DNA from: Panopea generosa
Taxonomy: Eukaryota > Mollusca > Bivalvia > Adapedonta > Hiatellidae
NCBI GenBank assembly: GCA_029582155.1
Contig: CM055896.1
Span: 27,266,184 to 27,330,183 of the forward strand
Direction of reading: 5' to 3'
Length of the DNA stretch: 64,000 nucleotides
How positions within the stretch are numbered: the stretch's first letter is position 1; every line of letters begins with the position of its first letter. Shown piece by piece: positions 47,201 to 55,500 of the stretch. The position numbers were made by a program, and so were the translations under genes. A model generated the notes under the pieces. That model ran no database searches. It was not told the DNA's origin and saw nothing but the letters and a program-made list of their open reading frames with translations.

Positions 47201-50104
47201 TTTGAAACTAAACCCATTTCTAAAAATATACATCACTTAAATACTGTTTGAAGACATTCGCATGGTCACTCTGACACTTTCTTTGAATAAACAATTATAC
47301 TACGTGTATGCCTGTAAAAAGGATCAAATTGAAATCAAAGCGAAACCCCGAGACTCATTTAATATATCACAAAATATATTGCCATTTAAAACACGAAATC
47401 TATTTTATCTAACGTAAGAAAATCCGTTTCAATATATTATTTTGGCATGTTTGACCAAATATTTTTGACAGTACGGGGCCAGTGAGTATTAATAGCCACA
47501 GTATATTGGCAAACAAATGATTTCAGCTACTTTTGAAATTTCAAAATAAATCCTGATGTATTCTCTTTAACTTTACAAGACGCAGCATTGGTTTAAACGA
47601 TAGTCGAACGTTTTGCAGTTTATGAGTATTTCCTGTTACACAGACAGTGTTTTAAAGCAAAGTATTGAATTATTAACCAATTGTTGACTCAAATAACTAT
47701 GCATATTCTAGTATTAAACCGAAGTTTGTTATCGAGTGCTCTTTAAAAGCATAATGGATCATTTGCATCTAAAAATACTGCATGTTTTTTTTTATTTTAA
47801 GAAAGACATTCGTTTTAGATAATTGCAGTGACTATATGGAACCTTATTGATTAAATAGTTTGATAACATACCATATTCACTACCTATCGTTACACTAAGT
47901 AGGTGAAAATACCACAACGATCTAACTGCTCAATTTCAGTTTAACATACACAAAGTAAATGAACTATTACAATTGTCTTGTTTTATTATTTATTTCATAA
48001 CTAGATTTGATACAATACTTATACTTAAGTTTTTTAAGGCCTTAAATATATATCTACCATTTATATTTCACGTATTTATTAACAGTGGGCGAACTGAGGT
48101 GTCATTGATCTCAGTTATGATCTAAAATGAATTGAACAGGTTTACCTTTTAACTACAAAGTAAATATATCATTCGAAAATATGTACACCAGACACAATTC
48201 AACAAAACTATACAACTATATATGTAAATCTCGCATTCTTACGTGCTTACCGGTAGATATATAATAGTGTTAAAGGCTTATTGTATTGAAGAAACGAAGA
48301 TTTAGTTATAAAGTTAGACCGTATCATCCTTTCAAAGCGCAGACGAAATGTTTATTTAACAAATTGAATATGAAAAAAATATTTTTGATGGTTCAAAATT
48401 TGGCTCTATGCTCTCGTATGGTATGGCAACAATCTTATGTTTCAGGCCCAAAATATAGATGATTCTACAAAGATGAGTCCGAATTAAATACAGATGCTGT
48501 TGTTTTGATTATGTTTCTTTATGATATGGCTATTTTAGGAAAATCTCCGTCTAAATTACAAGTTAATCTAAATCGTTTACACACTTTTTTCTTGATAACC
48601 AACTGAAAACTTAACTTAAAAGTTAATGCATCGACAATGATATAATTTAGAGAACGCCGTTGGATATTCACAAAATGAATCAGGTGCTTATAGCGAGAAA
48701 ATTATAGTAGCTGATACTTTTATTAATCTTGAAAACATAATTAATTGTATTGAAGGGTACAGCGACAGTGGCTGGGCGGGGATTCACGACCCCTGGATTG
48801 ATAGTCGGATACGCTATCGTCTGAGCTAATGGGACCAGTCTTTGCCTAGTAAATGTGTACTCCGAATAAAAGATAACCAGCTTTGAGTCAAAATGCCACA
48901 AATCGGTGTTAAAAACACTGGATTTATGTGAACAATGACAGGGGCGGTAGTGTAGTGGATAAAGTAGTGGACGCTGATGAGGGTTTGATCCCCAGATCGA
49001 CCAGCAACATCTAAAACATATATCTGTACTGGTTCTATCCATGAAGCGGTATTGAGAGAAGCTCGTATATGCTCTCAGCTTTCCATGAATTCATGCTAAA
49101 TATACATTAGTATAGATTTAATAAAAGCACTGTGCTAATGTCGCTTGTGCATGTATATAATTCAGTGTTCTTCGTTACCAAAATATCTTATCCAGTCTAA
49201 TACAAAAAAAAAAGAATTCATATCAACACGAGGGAAGTGAAATTTGACATTTGTATTTAAATCATGAGTGTAATATATAAGCGAACTGGAAGTACGAAGA
49301 ATCGGCTCTATAATGAACGCTCATGTAACAACGCGCGTTCGTAATCGTCAAGTAATCTCTGACAGAGAATACTATCGATCTGACATACTATATACCTAAC
49401 ACGCGAATAATATAAGTAGAATAAATGTGTAGGGTTTTACATTGACGGACGTTTTCCTTTTGCTTAGTATATACAAAAATAATAGTCAGATATATTACAT
49501 TAGTTTAAACATATTTTATTTCAAATATTTTGAAGTAGGGCTGGGTCACAAGTTTTTCCAACTTAGATTCGGCCCTCCTCCTACAAGTAACAAGTTGACA
49601 GTGTATAACATAACAAATAGCATGTTTATGCTTATACCAACAATTATAGTGTAGGTGATTAAGTTAGAGAAAGAAACGACGAGAGATGATAAAAGAGACA
49701 GAGGGAGAAACGTTTAATAAACAGAGTAAAAAGAAGCTTATGGTTAATTTTTCTTGTCTGCCCCTATGAAAGGCATTCGCATATTTTATGACTTTATATT
49801 TTGGACAGGAAACACTAGCACACGAATGGGTGCATATGTTCAACTTAATGCATAATAATTATCATTATATTTAAATGAAAAACTTTCGTAGACATTAATT
49901 TATAAATATCTATTTGAGAAGGCACACAAATATATTTTATTACAATTTACTACAACATGCGACCTAATACGCCAATAAGATATACTACACTTGTTTAATT
50001 CGTGTAAACGTGTTAAATGTAAAAATGCACTTACAGGTATAACGACCCTTCATAATCCACATTATAACAACGGTCGAAATACACACTATAATTGTTTTGT
50101 CCAT
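13526..50104 (-). CDS. Lectin-EGF transmembrane receptor gene (full span with introns)
   Basis: Exons in transcription order: 50104-50035 signal peptide; 46610-46449 EGF; 45463-45266 plus 39532-39305, lectin domain 1; 38387-38181 plus 37641-37459, lectin domain 2; EGF exons 37127-36987, 36243-36118, 33925-33782, 31755-31618, 26553-26410, 23303-23166, 18514-18371, (15115-14978, damaged), 14460-14320; transmembrane exon 13641-13526. All internal boundaries are phase 1, so any exon can be gained or skipped without a frameshift. The product would be about 760 residues without the damaged exon and 805 with it, on the cell surface with the lectin domains outermost. F-type lectins generally bind fucosylated glycans and EGF stalks are common in scavenger-type receptors; a role in recognition or phagocytosis is inference. 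The domain set resembles bivalve MEGF-like and lectin-EGF receptor families. Confidence 0.75.
14320..14460 (-). CDS. EGF-like exon (last of the stalk)
   Basis: Acceptor CTTTAG|AATGT and donor AAAG|GTACAA, 141 bases, phase 1-1. It encodes one EGF-like module of the MEGF/laminin-like type ([11 protein letters not shown]...CGNC...[11 protein letters not shown]). It feeds directly into the transmembrane exon; the junction codon is G|CG, Ala. Confidence 0.7.
14978..15115 (-). pseudogene. EGF-like exon with destroyed splice acceptor
   Basis: A conceptual 138-base phase-1 exon, the same length as the B-type EGF exons at 23.3 and 31.8 kb, reads [10 protein letters not shown]...CGHC...[11 protein letters not shown] with its cysteines kept and a good donor (GATG|GTATGT). 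Where AG should precede it the minus strand reads TT (CTTT|TATGC frame), and no in-phase AG lies nearby. The exon is therefore probably skipped. Skipping keeps the frame because both ends are phase 1. The reading frame is still open, so loss would be recent, or a distant or noncanonical acceptor is used. Confidence 0.55.
16368..16760. mobile_element. Possible MITE-like inverted-repeat element
   Basis: GTTTTCCATGGCGCGTATT near 16371 is matched in inverse orientation by the AATACGCGCCACGGAAAAT stretch near 16740-16758. About 390 bases lie between outer ends. The left breakpoint of the 8-kb tandem duplication falls inside it, so the second unit holds only the right part (24.59-24.80 kb). No target-site duplication was established. 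Confidence 0.35.
18371..18514 (-). CDS. EGF-like exon, type A (unit 1)
   Basis: Acceptor TTATAG|AATGT and donor CAAG|GTAAGT, 144 bases, phase 1-1. One 8-cysteine EGF-like module ([11 protein letters not shown]...[11 protein letters not shown]). It is identical base for base to the exon at 26553-26410 and clearly related to 33925-33782. Confidence 0.8.
20531..21770 (+). repeat. Coding-like minisatellite with 384-418-bp period (unit 1)
   Basis: Four diverged units begin at about 20531, 20949, 21349 and 21733, each recognisable from an AATAGAGACTGG/ATAGAGACTAGG start. In the plus-strand frame the best unit (20907-21200) encodes an acidic, Asn/Glu/Lys-rich hydrophilic peptide ([27 protein letters not shown]), and the others show the same phrases broken by stops. 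It looks like a decayed repeat protein or a repeat that preserves a coding-like frame. It is intronic to the receptor gene, on the opposite strand. Confidence 0.55.
21774..21935 (+). repeat. (GA)n tract (unit 1)
   Basis: Long GAGA microsatellite interrupted by CTGCTGAGAGA motifs. The counterpart in unit 2 differs in length. Confidence 0.9.
23166..23303 (-). CDS. EGF-like exon, type B (unit 1)
   Basis: Acceptor TTTACAG|AATGT and donor GATG|GTAAAT, 138 bases, phase 1-1. One EGF-like module ([11 protein letters not shown]...CGHCLHGPC...[11 protein letters not shown]). It differs from the copy at 31755-31618 by one base that changes Pro to Leu (HGPC versus HGLC). Confidence 0.8.
23585..24560. 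repeat. 165-177-bp minisatellite at the end of unit 1
   Basis: About six imperfect units, each with a GTAGTAGGGTTGATGAC phrase (near 23611, 23788, 23940 degenerate, 24116, 24293, 24455) and an AACTTTAACCAGAATT phrase. It ends close to the duplication junction. Confidence 0.75.
26410..26553 (-). CDS. EGF-like exon, type A (unit 2)
   Basis: 144 bases, phase 1-1, identical to 18514-18371 including both splice sites. It contributes the same 8-cysteine module to the stalk. Confidence 0.8.
28357..28748. other. 392-base block present only in unit 2
   Basis: Unit 1 reads ...ACCAAATG|AACACTTTACT without it (20.31 kb). AAATG occurs at both edges (28352-28356 and 28741-28745), so it could be a deletion from unit 1 between short direct repeats or an insertion in unit 2. 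No terminal inverted repeats or coding sequence were recognised in it. Confidence 0.7.
28961..30200 (+). repeat. Coding-like minisatellite (unit 2 copy)
   Basis: Near-identical copy of 20531-21770. The plus-strand frame at 29337-29636 encodes the same acidic peptide; a one-base insertion in a G run near 29610 changes its C-terminal residues. Confidence 0.55.
30205..30372 (+). repeat. (GA)n tract (unit 2)
   Basis: GAGA microsatellite equivalent to the unit 1 tract but longer and with fewer AAAA interruptions, as expected of fast slippage since duplication. Confidence 0.9.
31618..31755 (-). CDS. EGF-like exon, type B (unit 2)
   Basis: 138 bases, phase 1-1, one base different from 23303-23166 (HGLC instead of HGPC). 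The splice sites are the same. Confidence 0.8.
32035..33000. repeat. 165-177-bp minisatellite at the end of unit 2
   Basis: Copy of 23585-24560 with the same unit order, so it was duplicated as part of the 8-kb segment and did not expand independently. Confidence 0.75.
33110..33650. repeat. Dispersed locus repeat, copy 2
   Basis: Similar to 47.0-47.5 kb over a long stretch (for example ATTGGAGTGGTAAACTTGAA versus ACTGGAGTGGCAAATTTGAA) and, in its right part, to 2.04-2.23 kb. Confidence 0.55.
33782..33925 (-). CDS. EGF-like exon, type A (older copy)
   Basis: Acceptor CTATAG|GATGT and donor CAAG|GTAAGT, 144 bases, phase 1-1. The module ([11 protein letters not shown]...[11 protein letters not shown]) is clearly homologous to the 18.5 and 26.6 kb exons but diverged, including in flanking intron sequence. 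It marks an older duplication. Confidence 0.8.
34212..35232 (+). mobile_element. Decayed mariner-like DNA transposon
   Basis: The terminal inverted repeats are ACGAGGTATGTCCAAAAAGT on the left and, inverted, ACGAGGTTTGTCCCAAAAAC on the right. They are flanked by TA at 34210-34211 and 35233-35234, the target duplication of Tc1/mariner elements. Inside, the plus strand near 34720-34800 reads a broken phrase resembling the mariner transposase N-terminal helix-turn-helix ([13 protein letters not shown]...SERP). It is about 1.0 kb, with no intact transposase. It lies in an intron of the receptor gene. Confidence 0.65.
35244..35320. repeat. (AAT)n microsatellite
   Basis: AAT/ATA trinucleotide run decaying into TAGTAATAATAG at the right edge, immediately after the mariner remnant. 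Confidence 0.9.
36118..36243 (-). CDS. Short EGF-like exon with weak donor
   Basis: Acceptor CTGATAG|TCTGC, phase 1. It encodes [11 protein letters not shown]...CPNGCAPGC with eight cysteines. The expected phase-1 donor is unclear: T|GTGTAG would make TGA with the next exon's GA, whereas A|GTTATT (weak) gives a 126-base exon and keeps the frame. Without splicing the frame stops a few codons on (GCVVRSY then TAA). This may be a cassette or alternative terminal exon, or a decaying one. Confidence 0.5.
36987..37127 (-). CDS. EGF-like exon
   Basis: Acceptor CTACAG|AATGC and donor TCAG|GTACAT, 141 bases, phase 1-1. The module ([11 protein letters not shown]...CGSC...[11 protein letters not shown]) resembles the B-type exons. 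It is the first EGF after the lectin domains. Confidence 0.75.
37459..37641 (-). CDS. F-type lectin domain 2, second half
   Basis: Acceptor CAAAAG|GACTAAGG and donor GGAG|GTATGA, 183 bases, phase 1-1. It encodes [20 protein letters not shown], then a hydrophobic strand and the closing ICEVQVFGG typical of the end of FTP/F5-8C-like domains. It completes the domain begun at 38387. Confidence 0.75.
38181..38387 (-). CDS. F-type lectin domain 2, first half
   Basis: Acceptor TTTAAG|GTAAAA and donor AATG|GTATGT, 207 bases, phase 1-1. It encodes [14 protein letters not shown], a [15 protein letters not shown] segment and HPWWSVDL, the classical FTP (fucolectin/tachylectin-4/pentraxin-1) signature. 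The expected activity is binding of fucose-type sugars, but the binding residues were not verified. Confidence 0.8.
39305..39532 (-). CDS. F-type lectin domain 1, second half
   Basis: Acceptor TTTCAG|ATAATT and donor GGAG|GTAACA, 228 bases, phase 1-1. It contains [27 protein letters not shown] and the closing [11 protein letters not shown], matching the C-terminal half of an F-type lectin domain. It joins to the exon at 45463-45266 across a 5.7-kb intron. Confidence 0.75.
40720..40995 (-). repeat. SINE family 2, copy a
   Basis: Minus strand: tRNA-like head with B-box-like GAGTTCGATTCC, then a tail shared with 55.25-55.50 kb (inverse of CAGTTAGCCTAATCAC and CAATAACTGATAACTT on the plus strand). 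Confidence 0.5.
41740..44082. repeat. 86-bp satellite array (about 27 units)
   Basis: Head-to-tail 86-base monomers, each containing CTACGTGGTGCATGGCGTCA, AAGTC repeated several times, and AACCTGGACGACCATCCAG. Because 86 is not a multiple of 3, the many open frames offset by 86 bases are artefacts. Variant monomers recur 774 bases (9 x 86) apart (42607 and 43381), indicating a block duplication within the array. It lies in the intron between the two halves of lectin domain 1. Confidence 0.95.
45266..45463 (-). CDS. F-type lectin domain 1, first half
   Basis: Acceptor TTCAG|GAGATATT and donor TTAG|GTAAAT, 198 bases, phase 1-1. It encodes [32 protein letters not shown] and [15 protein letters not shown], an FTP-type N-terminal half. 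The usual acidic residue after PWW is replaced (WRLWL, where domain 2 has WSVDL), so ligand binding may differ from domain 2. Confidence 0.75.
45595..45705 (-). repeat. tRNA-like repeat
   Basis: Minus strand A-box-like GTGGTCAGGTGGTCGGACC and B-box-like GGGTTTGATCCCCC with a complementary arm nearby. The outer arms do not form a convincing acceptor stem. Probably a tRNA-derived SINE. Confidence 0.4.
46449..46610 (-). CDS. N-terminal EGF-like exon
   Basis: Acceptor CTTACAG|ATGCC and a weak donor TACA|GTTCGT, 162 bases, phase 1-1. It encodes [25 protein letters not shown] and [12 protein letters not shown], an EGF-like module of the type found at the N-terminus of MEGF/Tie-like receptors. It is the common second exon for the alternative signal-peptide exons. 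Confidence 0.7.
47000..47500. repeat. Dispersed locus repeat, copy 3
   Basis: Matches 33.11-33.65 kb and, in part, 2.04-2.23 kb (TTTAATATATCACAAAATAT, then TTTTGGCATGTTTGACC). It lies in intron 1 of the receptor gene. Confidence 0.55.
48740..48850 (-). repeat. SINE family 2, copy b (head)
   Basis: Minus-strand tRNA-like head with CATTAGCTCAGACGATAGCG (A-box-like) and a GGGTCGTGAATCCCC B-box-like motif. The same head is found at 55.4 kb. Confidence 0.45.
48940..49115 (+). repeat. SINE family 1, copy b
   Basis: GGCGGTAGTGTAGTGGATAA head, B-box-like GGGTTTGATCCCC, and the family tail GAAGCGGTATTGAGAGAAGC. Confidence 0.6.
50035..50104 (-). CDS. Signal-peptide exon, alternative 1 (nearest)
   Basis: The ATG at 50104-50102 opens a 70-base exon encoding 23 residues ([15 protein letters not shown]...GRYT), a signal peptide with a hydrophobic core, ending in phase 1 at ACCT|GTAAGT. 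The junction to the exon at 46610 gives T|AT, Tyr. It is homologous to 51833-51764 including 5' flanking DNA. It is taken as the main start because it is closest to the body of the gene. Confidence 0.65.
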
Positions 50105-50207
50105 TGTAGTATTTAATAGATGTGCAGCTTCCTTCTTTTCCCACGTAATTAACATATACGACACTGCTTCAATACATTTAAATTTCGTGTGGTATATAGA
50201 TCATATA

Positions 50208-50213
50208 GGAAGT
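50208..50213 (+). promoter_or_regulatory. GGAAGT box upstream of exon at 50104
   Basis: Lies 103 bases upstream of the ATG. A TCTATATACC TATA-like stretch (coding strand) follows within about 10 bases. Position is conserved in all four first exons. Confidence 0.4.
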
Positions 50214-51204
50214 AAAATTCGTGACTGCGTTCACTGACTCGTGTGTGTTTTGTTTCCTTTCAGAGTTGTGTGTATTTACACATATATGTTGGGACTATTA
50301 TAATGATTCATTTTTTGAAATCTTAAAACGAAGCGAACCGCTTCAAACATAAAACATCAAGAAAATTGATAATTATGAAATAAACTGATATAAATACTCG
50401 TTCGGGGCATACACAAGACTCAAGAATATGTAAACATAACACAAGTAAACTATTAAACATAATTTGATATTTATACGCACGGTAGGTACAGATACAATAC
50501 ATGTTTTGATAGTGCTGCTTAAAAAAATAACAGGTAAGTTTCGGATAAAGTTGATGTAATAATGACAGATGCAAATTATTATGTAGACTGTGAGGAAACA
50601 TAACAATGATTATTCTTATTCCAGCAAACGAGCGACGAATTGTTTCATTTTAAAGAATTTAAGTGTACAAGACAACTAAATACAAATTATATTTCAGACG
50701 ACGGAAATGACAAAAACGTTGCAGAATTAGTTGAAGATCGTATTAACCTTACAACGAGCGCCACTTTATTTATAACTACGGTTATCTCCTGGATGTCTAT
50801 ACACTTCACTTTGAATAGTTAATACATTGATAATGAACTACATCAAGTTACTGTTGGCAAACGGAGTGCCTCAAGAAGAAAAAATGCAAGAGATAGTTGG
50901 AATTCAACAATTCTCATCAAAACGACGACGACGGGGATGCCTTTGAAATTGAGGACATATTGGAATATAATAAATGTATTAAAATTTGATATTTTATATT
51001 GAGTTCAGTCATCATAAGATACAGATATGGCACATTGAGTAGATTATACGACACATATAAATTACATTCACAATCATTCACATCCAGGAAATTTTACTGG
51101 ACAACAAAATCTATATAAAGTAGACTAAGTGCAAGACGGAAGCAAATTTAAAAAGTACGTTTGGTTTCGACCTGTTCACAACAAAACAGAGAAAGCAGAT
51201 GTAT

Positions 51205-51395
51205 GGGCTATAAGCGGAGCGGTAGTGCAGGCGATTGCGTGATGGTCAATCACGCCATTGGCTGCTAGTTCGATCCTCAAGATTGTCCGATGTCACCAAA
51301 ACACTCAGTAATGGCTCTGAAGCGGACTCATATCATCTCTGAGTTTTTATCACAATAAATTGGCATTAACTTAAAAGGCGCAGTACATACTAATG
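51205..51395 (+). repeat. SINE family 1, copy c
   Basis: GAGCGGTAGTGCAGGCGATT head, B-box-like TAGTTCGATCCTC, and the tail GAAGCGGACTCATATCATCT followed by TAAATTGGCATTAAC. Confidence 0.6.
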
Positions 51396-51763
51396 TCGAT
51401 TTGCGCTTGTACATTAAGTAATTCGGTGTTATTCCTTGCTTAAACTCCTTTTTCCACTTTATATTAATTCATATCATGCGAAAGTTATAATGAAACGCAC
51501 ACCAGACCTTCACATCATAATAAGCCCATCTCTGTCAGGGACTACTACCGCAGCTAACATATCATGTACACATAACAAGCTTATCAGCTACGAGTAGATA
51601 AGCGTTAATGAATTATTCAGGTTATTTCTGATCTGCCTTTTTCTGATTGTTTAGTACACGAATCATGAATAAAAGATCATACAGATATATTGAATGCGGC
51701 ATATTTTAATAATACTCGTACATTACACTAAGTCTAGGTAATTCAATTTAAAAATGCACTTAC

Positions 51764-51833
51764 GTGTATAACGAGTCTTGAGGACAAACATTGTAAACAA
51801 GGTATAGACTAACACTATCATATTCCCGTCCAT
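51764..51833 (-). CDS. Signal-peptide exon, alternative 2
   Basis: The ATG at 51833-51831 opens a 70-base exon encoding 23 residues (MDGNMIVLVYTLFTMFVL...RYT), phase 1, donor ACAC|GTAAGT. Coding and upstream sequence are homologous to the 50104 exon. The junction to 46610 would give C|AT, His. No other body exons lie between it and 50104, so it is probably an alternative first exon of the same gene. Confidence 0.6.
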
Positions 51834-51936
51834 TGTTGTATTTAATACATGTATAGCTTCTTTCTCTCTTTGTCACGCCGCTAACAAATACAACACTGTT
51901 TTAATAGTATATTTCTTGTGGCATAATGATCAAACA

Positions 51937-51942
51937 GGAAGT
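51937..51942 (+). promoter_or_regulatory. GGAAGT box upstream of exon at 51833
   Basis: Lies 103 bases upstream of the ATG, with a coding-strand TGATCATTATGCCACAAGAA stretch following that matches the 50.1 kb copy apart from the TATA-like part. Confidence 0.4.
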
Positions 51943-52455
51943 GTTATTCGTAATTAAAATCATTGATCAGCAGTTGATAATTGTAAAATATATCGAGGAT
52001 CTTACATGAGTGCTCATTTATAATTGAATTGATTAAACGAATTGGCAAAACATATTATATTAAGCAAGGTTCACATGTAACGTGTTTAATAAATTAGATA
52101 ACAAACAAGAACGAATGTAAGATTCATTTTATATCATAATTCAGAATAACAGTACGTTTACCATTTATTTAACATATGATATCTATAAGAAACAAGAAAA
52201 AGTCTGGCATATTTGTTTCCGTCATTCGTGGTATGATGTAACGTCTCAATATGTCATGGGTGTATTACACTCGTGCACCATAAAATATATGATAATTGAT
52301 ATGATAATTTGTACCGAGCACAAATGAAATAGATCACTTTGTAGTTCTGTTTTAAGAAAATAGAATGTTTGGTATAGGTTAGGTGAAAATTGAGGAACAA
52401 GCGAAAATTTTGGCGGTGAGGAAACATATATGATAAATGATTATTCATTCTCTAT

Positions 52456-53140
52456 GTGCTATTGATTACATGTAACTTAAAACGGGCGAACCTAGATTCA
52501 TATGCTACCATAATTTATTAATAGAATGTAAATACATGTATGTCTATTGATTACATGTATCTTAAAACGGGCGAACTAAAATTCATATGCTACCATAATT
52601 TATTAATAGAATGTAAAAACATGTATGTCTATTGATTACATGTAACTTAAAACGGGCGAACCTAGATTCCTATGCTACCATAATTTATTAATAGAATGTA
52701 AATACATGTATGTCTATTGATTACATGTAACTTAAAACGGGCGAACTTAGATTCCTATGCTACCATAATTTATTAATAGAATGTAAATACATGTATGTCT
52801 ATTGATAACATGTAACTTAAAACGGGGGAACCTAGATTCCTATGCTACCATAATTTATTAATAGAATGTAAATACATGTATGTCTATTGATTACATGTAA
52901 CTTAAAACGGGCGAACCTAGATTCCTATGCTACCAAAATTTATTAATAAAATGTAAATACATGTATGTCTATTGATCACATGTAACTTAAAACGGACGAA
53001 TTTGATTCCTATGCTACCATAATTTATTAATAGAATGTAAATACATGTATGTCTATTGATTACATGTAACTTGAAACGTGCGAACCTAGATTCCTATGCT
53101 ACCATACTTTATTAATGTAATGTAAGTACCTGAATGTCCT
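52456..53140. repeat. 85-bp satellite array (8 units)
   Basis: Exact 85-base spacing of TGTCTATTGATTACATGTAA phrases (52541, 52626, 52711, 52796, 52881, 52966, 53051) with ACTTAAAACGGGCGAACCTA in each unit. It starts about 0.6 kb upstream of the alternative exon at 51833. Confidence 0.95.
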
Positions 53141-53164
53141 CATCTTATAGTTACTGTTATGTAT

Positions 53165-53340
53165 TTTGGTTCGATTATGAAGAAGCTCAGAACTTATATG
53201 AATCGCTCTCGAGTCCGATTTATTGGTTAAACCAGTACTGAAAGTTCATTTTGTGATACTATCAGATCGGGTCTGTGATTGAACCCGTTGTCTCTGTCTA
53301 GATTAACAAACGCTTTATCTACTGCACTACCACCCTCAAA
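53165..53340 (-). repeat. SINE family 1, copy d
   Basis: Minus-strand copy with GTGGTAGTGCAGTAGATAAA head and a tail reading CGGACTCGAGAGCGATTCAT. It directly abuts the TTAA transposon region. Confidence 0.55.
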
Positions 53341-54512
53341 ATTATATTCTTAAATACTTAGTAAAATAATTTCTAACATGTTGTCGTTTTCTAACTTTCC
53401 TACTATTTCGTGCTTTGTAAGTAATCTCTGTGTAGAATCTACTTTTGTATTCATTACTTAAAGGGGAACGCAACCCTGTGTGTAAAACAGGATTATATGA
53501 ATAGCTATGAGTTCAGCTTTCTATTAATAGTATTATTATGCATAAATTCGAGTCCATAAAGATATATCAGCTCGTTTTGTAACGGTCATTTTCGCACATC
53601 GACTTTGTGGTGGAAGTCGCCATATTGGATACCTGCGTGACGTCATAACTGCACTTCCGGTTTAAAACATAATTGATTTATACACAACAGCAGATATAGA
53701 AACGTGCAATTATAATCACCGGCAAAAGTACTAGCAAGATAATAAAATGTATTTTAGTAACGGGGAAGGACTTGTGGCCTACAACTTTGAACCAGAAATT
53801 TCAGAAGCAGAGTTAAATTAATTAGAAGACGAGAGAAATAGTGAGACGGCACAGTTGTTCACACATGTGAAAGATTTTTGCAGCTGCGAAAACTGTGTAT
53901 GATGCTTTCGTCTGACGAAAATACGTGCTGCAGATGCAATGACCACACTATTGGAAATTTAGAAGATTTAGAATATATCACAGAAATAATACAGATATGT
54001 CACAGCAATGTCTTATGAAGTTTTCACCCAAAAAGATGATAACTGTTAAACAGTCATACCGATCATGAACCAGAGATCAAACCCGAAACCCATCAATCAC
54101 GACTCTGACATCTTATCATGTAGCCTGACATTTATGATTGAATTTTTCAAAATAGTAAAATTACCCTTAGCTTGATAAAAAAGGTAATTATTGCCGTCAG
54201 TATTGATGTATAGATGTAGATCCAGGCGAGCCTGCACATTCATGCTGTACTATCAGGGTATATACTGTTTGCTACTCAGTCAATACATTATCAAAAAAAA
54301 AAAAAAAACACACTAATTAGACCAGGAATGGAATTTAAGGGAAAATGTTTTGTTACATATATTTACCTGTCTAAGAGAGAATAAGAAATAATATTATATC
54401 TCTTTTCTTATCGTGTTTAGATGGTGCGGCCATTGTTGTGTACTGAGAAATGGCTGATAAAATTTTGATTTCATACCCTTTTTAGTAAATTTAGATGAAG
54501 CATGAATGAGTT

Positions 54513-54545
54513 GGGGGGGGGGGGGGGGGGGGTGGGGGTGGGGGT
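54513..54545 (+). repeat. poly(G) tract
   Basis: A run of about 20 G followed by TGGGGGTGGGGG, inside the TTAA transposon. Confidence 0.9.
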
Positions 54546-55244
54546 TGTTTTACATAACTGGCACTGTCTTTTGGTTATTCAAATGGTGTTACTTCCCAAT
54601 TTGATATATGATGATTATCTATTCTACCAGTTCTCTGAACATATATGAATGTGTCTCCTTATAGGGAGTGTCATATGAAATATAATGTCTACAGGCATAT
54701 TGCACAAAGTGTATGTTACTGTCCAGCTACTGGCACCCTGCTGAGCTTTCATAATTCACACCATGTGGTAATGAGAAATACCCTGCCACAGTGTGCATAT
54801 TGTACCCTAATAAGCATAATCACCCCAGGTTTAATGACCCCAGGCTTTATGACCAGGATGTTATATCACATAGTATTATGCCTTATTACTAATTTAAACA
54901 TTTTCAATTAATAAGGGTTTCAATATCAATGCAAACTTACAAGTAAAAAAATTATGTTTTATGATTTTATGAATATTTTTCATAAACTGTATACCAGAAC
55001 ACTATTTTAACAGTAAAAAAAACTTTTCATGTATTAATGAATAAATAAAGGTTTTACTTTATCTTTTTTCATTACGAAGTAGAGGTAGTTCAAATGTCTA
55101 TTCAAGAATAATGATCTAGTTGACTGTGAAAAAGCCATATATCAATAAACTAAATTGCCTATTAATTATAAAATTTATAAAATGAGTTTATGAACAATTA
55201 ATGGTTGACTAAATATTTAGCATCATTTTTTTGCCATCGAGGGT

Positions 55245-55500
55245 TTACTGTACAGATGTTCAGTTAACCTAACCACCGTTTCCTGCAAAAGTTAACCAGT
55301 ACTCGAGCACACCCAGCAACCGCAAGTAACTGATAATTTTTCCACTCGTCAGCAGTGAGAGACAAATGATATTGAGACACAATGTTGTATGTCAGTCATC
55401 ACAGAGACTGTCGCCGGTGGGGATTCGAACTCGAGACACCTGGATTGATAGTTAGACACGTAACTGACTGAGCTAATCAGGCCTGTCACAATTAATTGGC
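55245..55500 (-). repeat. SINE family 2, copy c
   Basis: Minus strand starts GGCCTGATTAGCTCAGTCAG with B box GAGTTCGAATCCCC, then the family tail. It is nested inside the TTAA transposon. Confidence 0.6.

Noticed and set aside
50323-50606. Two overlapping hydrophobic minus-strand frames upstream of the 50.1 kb exon
   Set aside because: AT-rich overlapping frames with no domain, not conserved upstream of the homologous 51.8 kb exon.
52456-53140. CRISPR-like array
   Set aside because: The 85-bp units are continuous tandem repeats without unique spacers, in a eukaryotic context.
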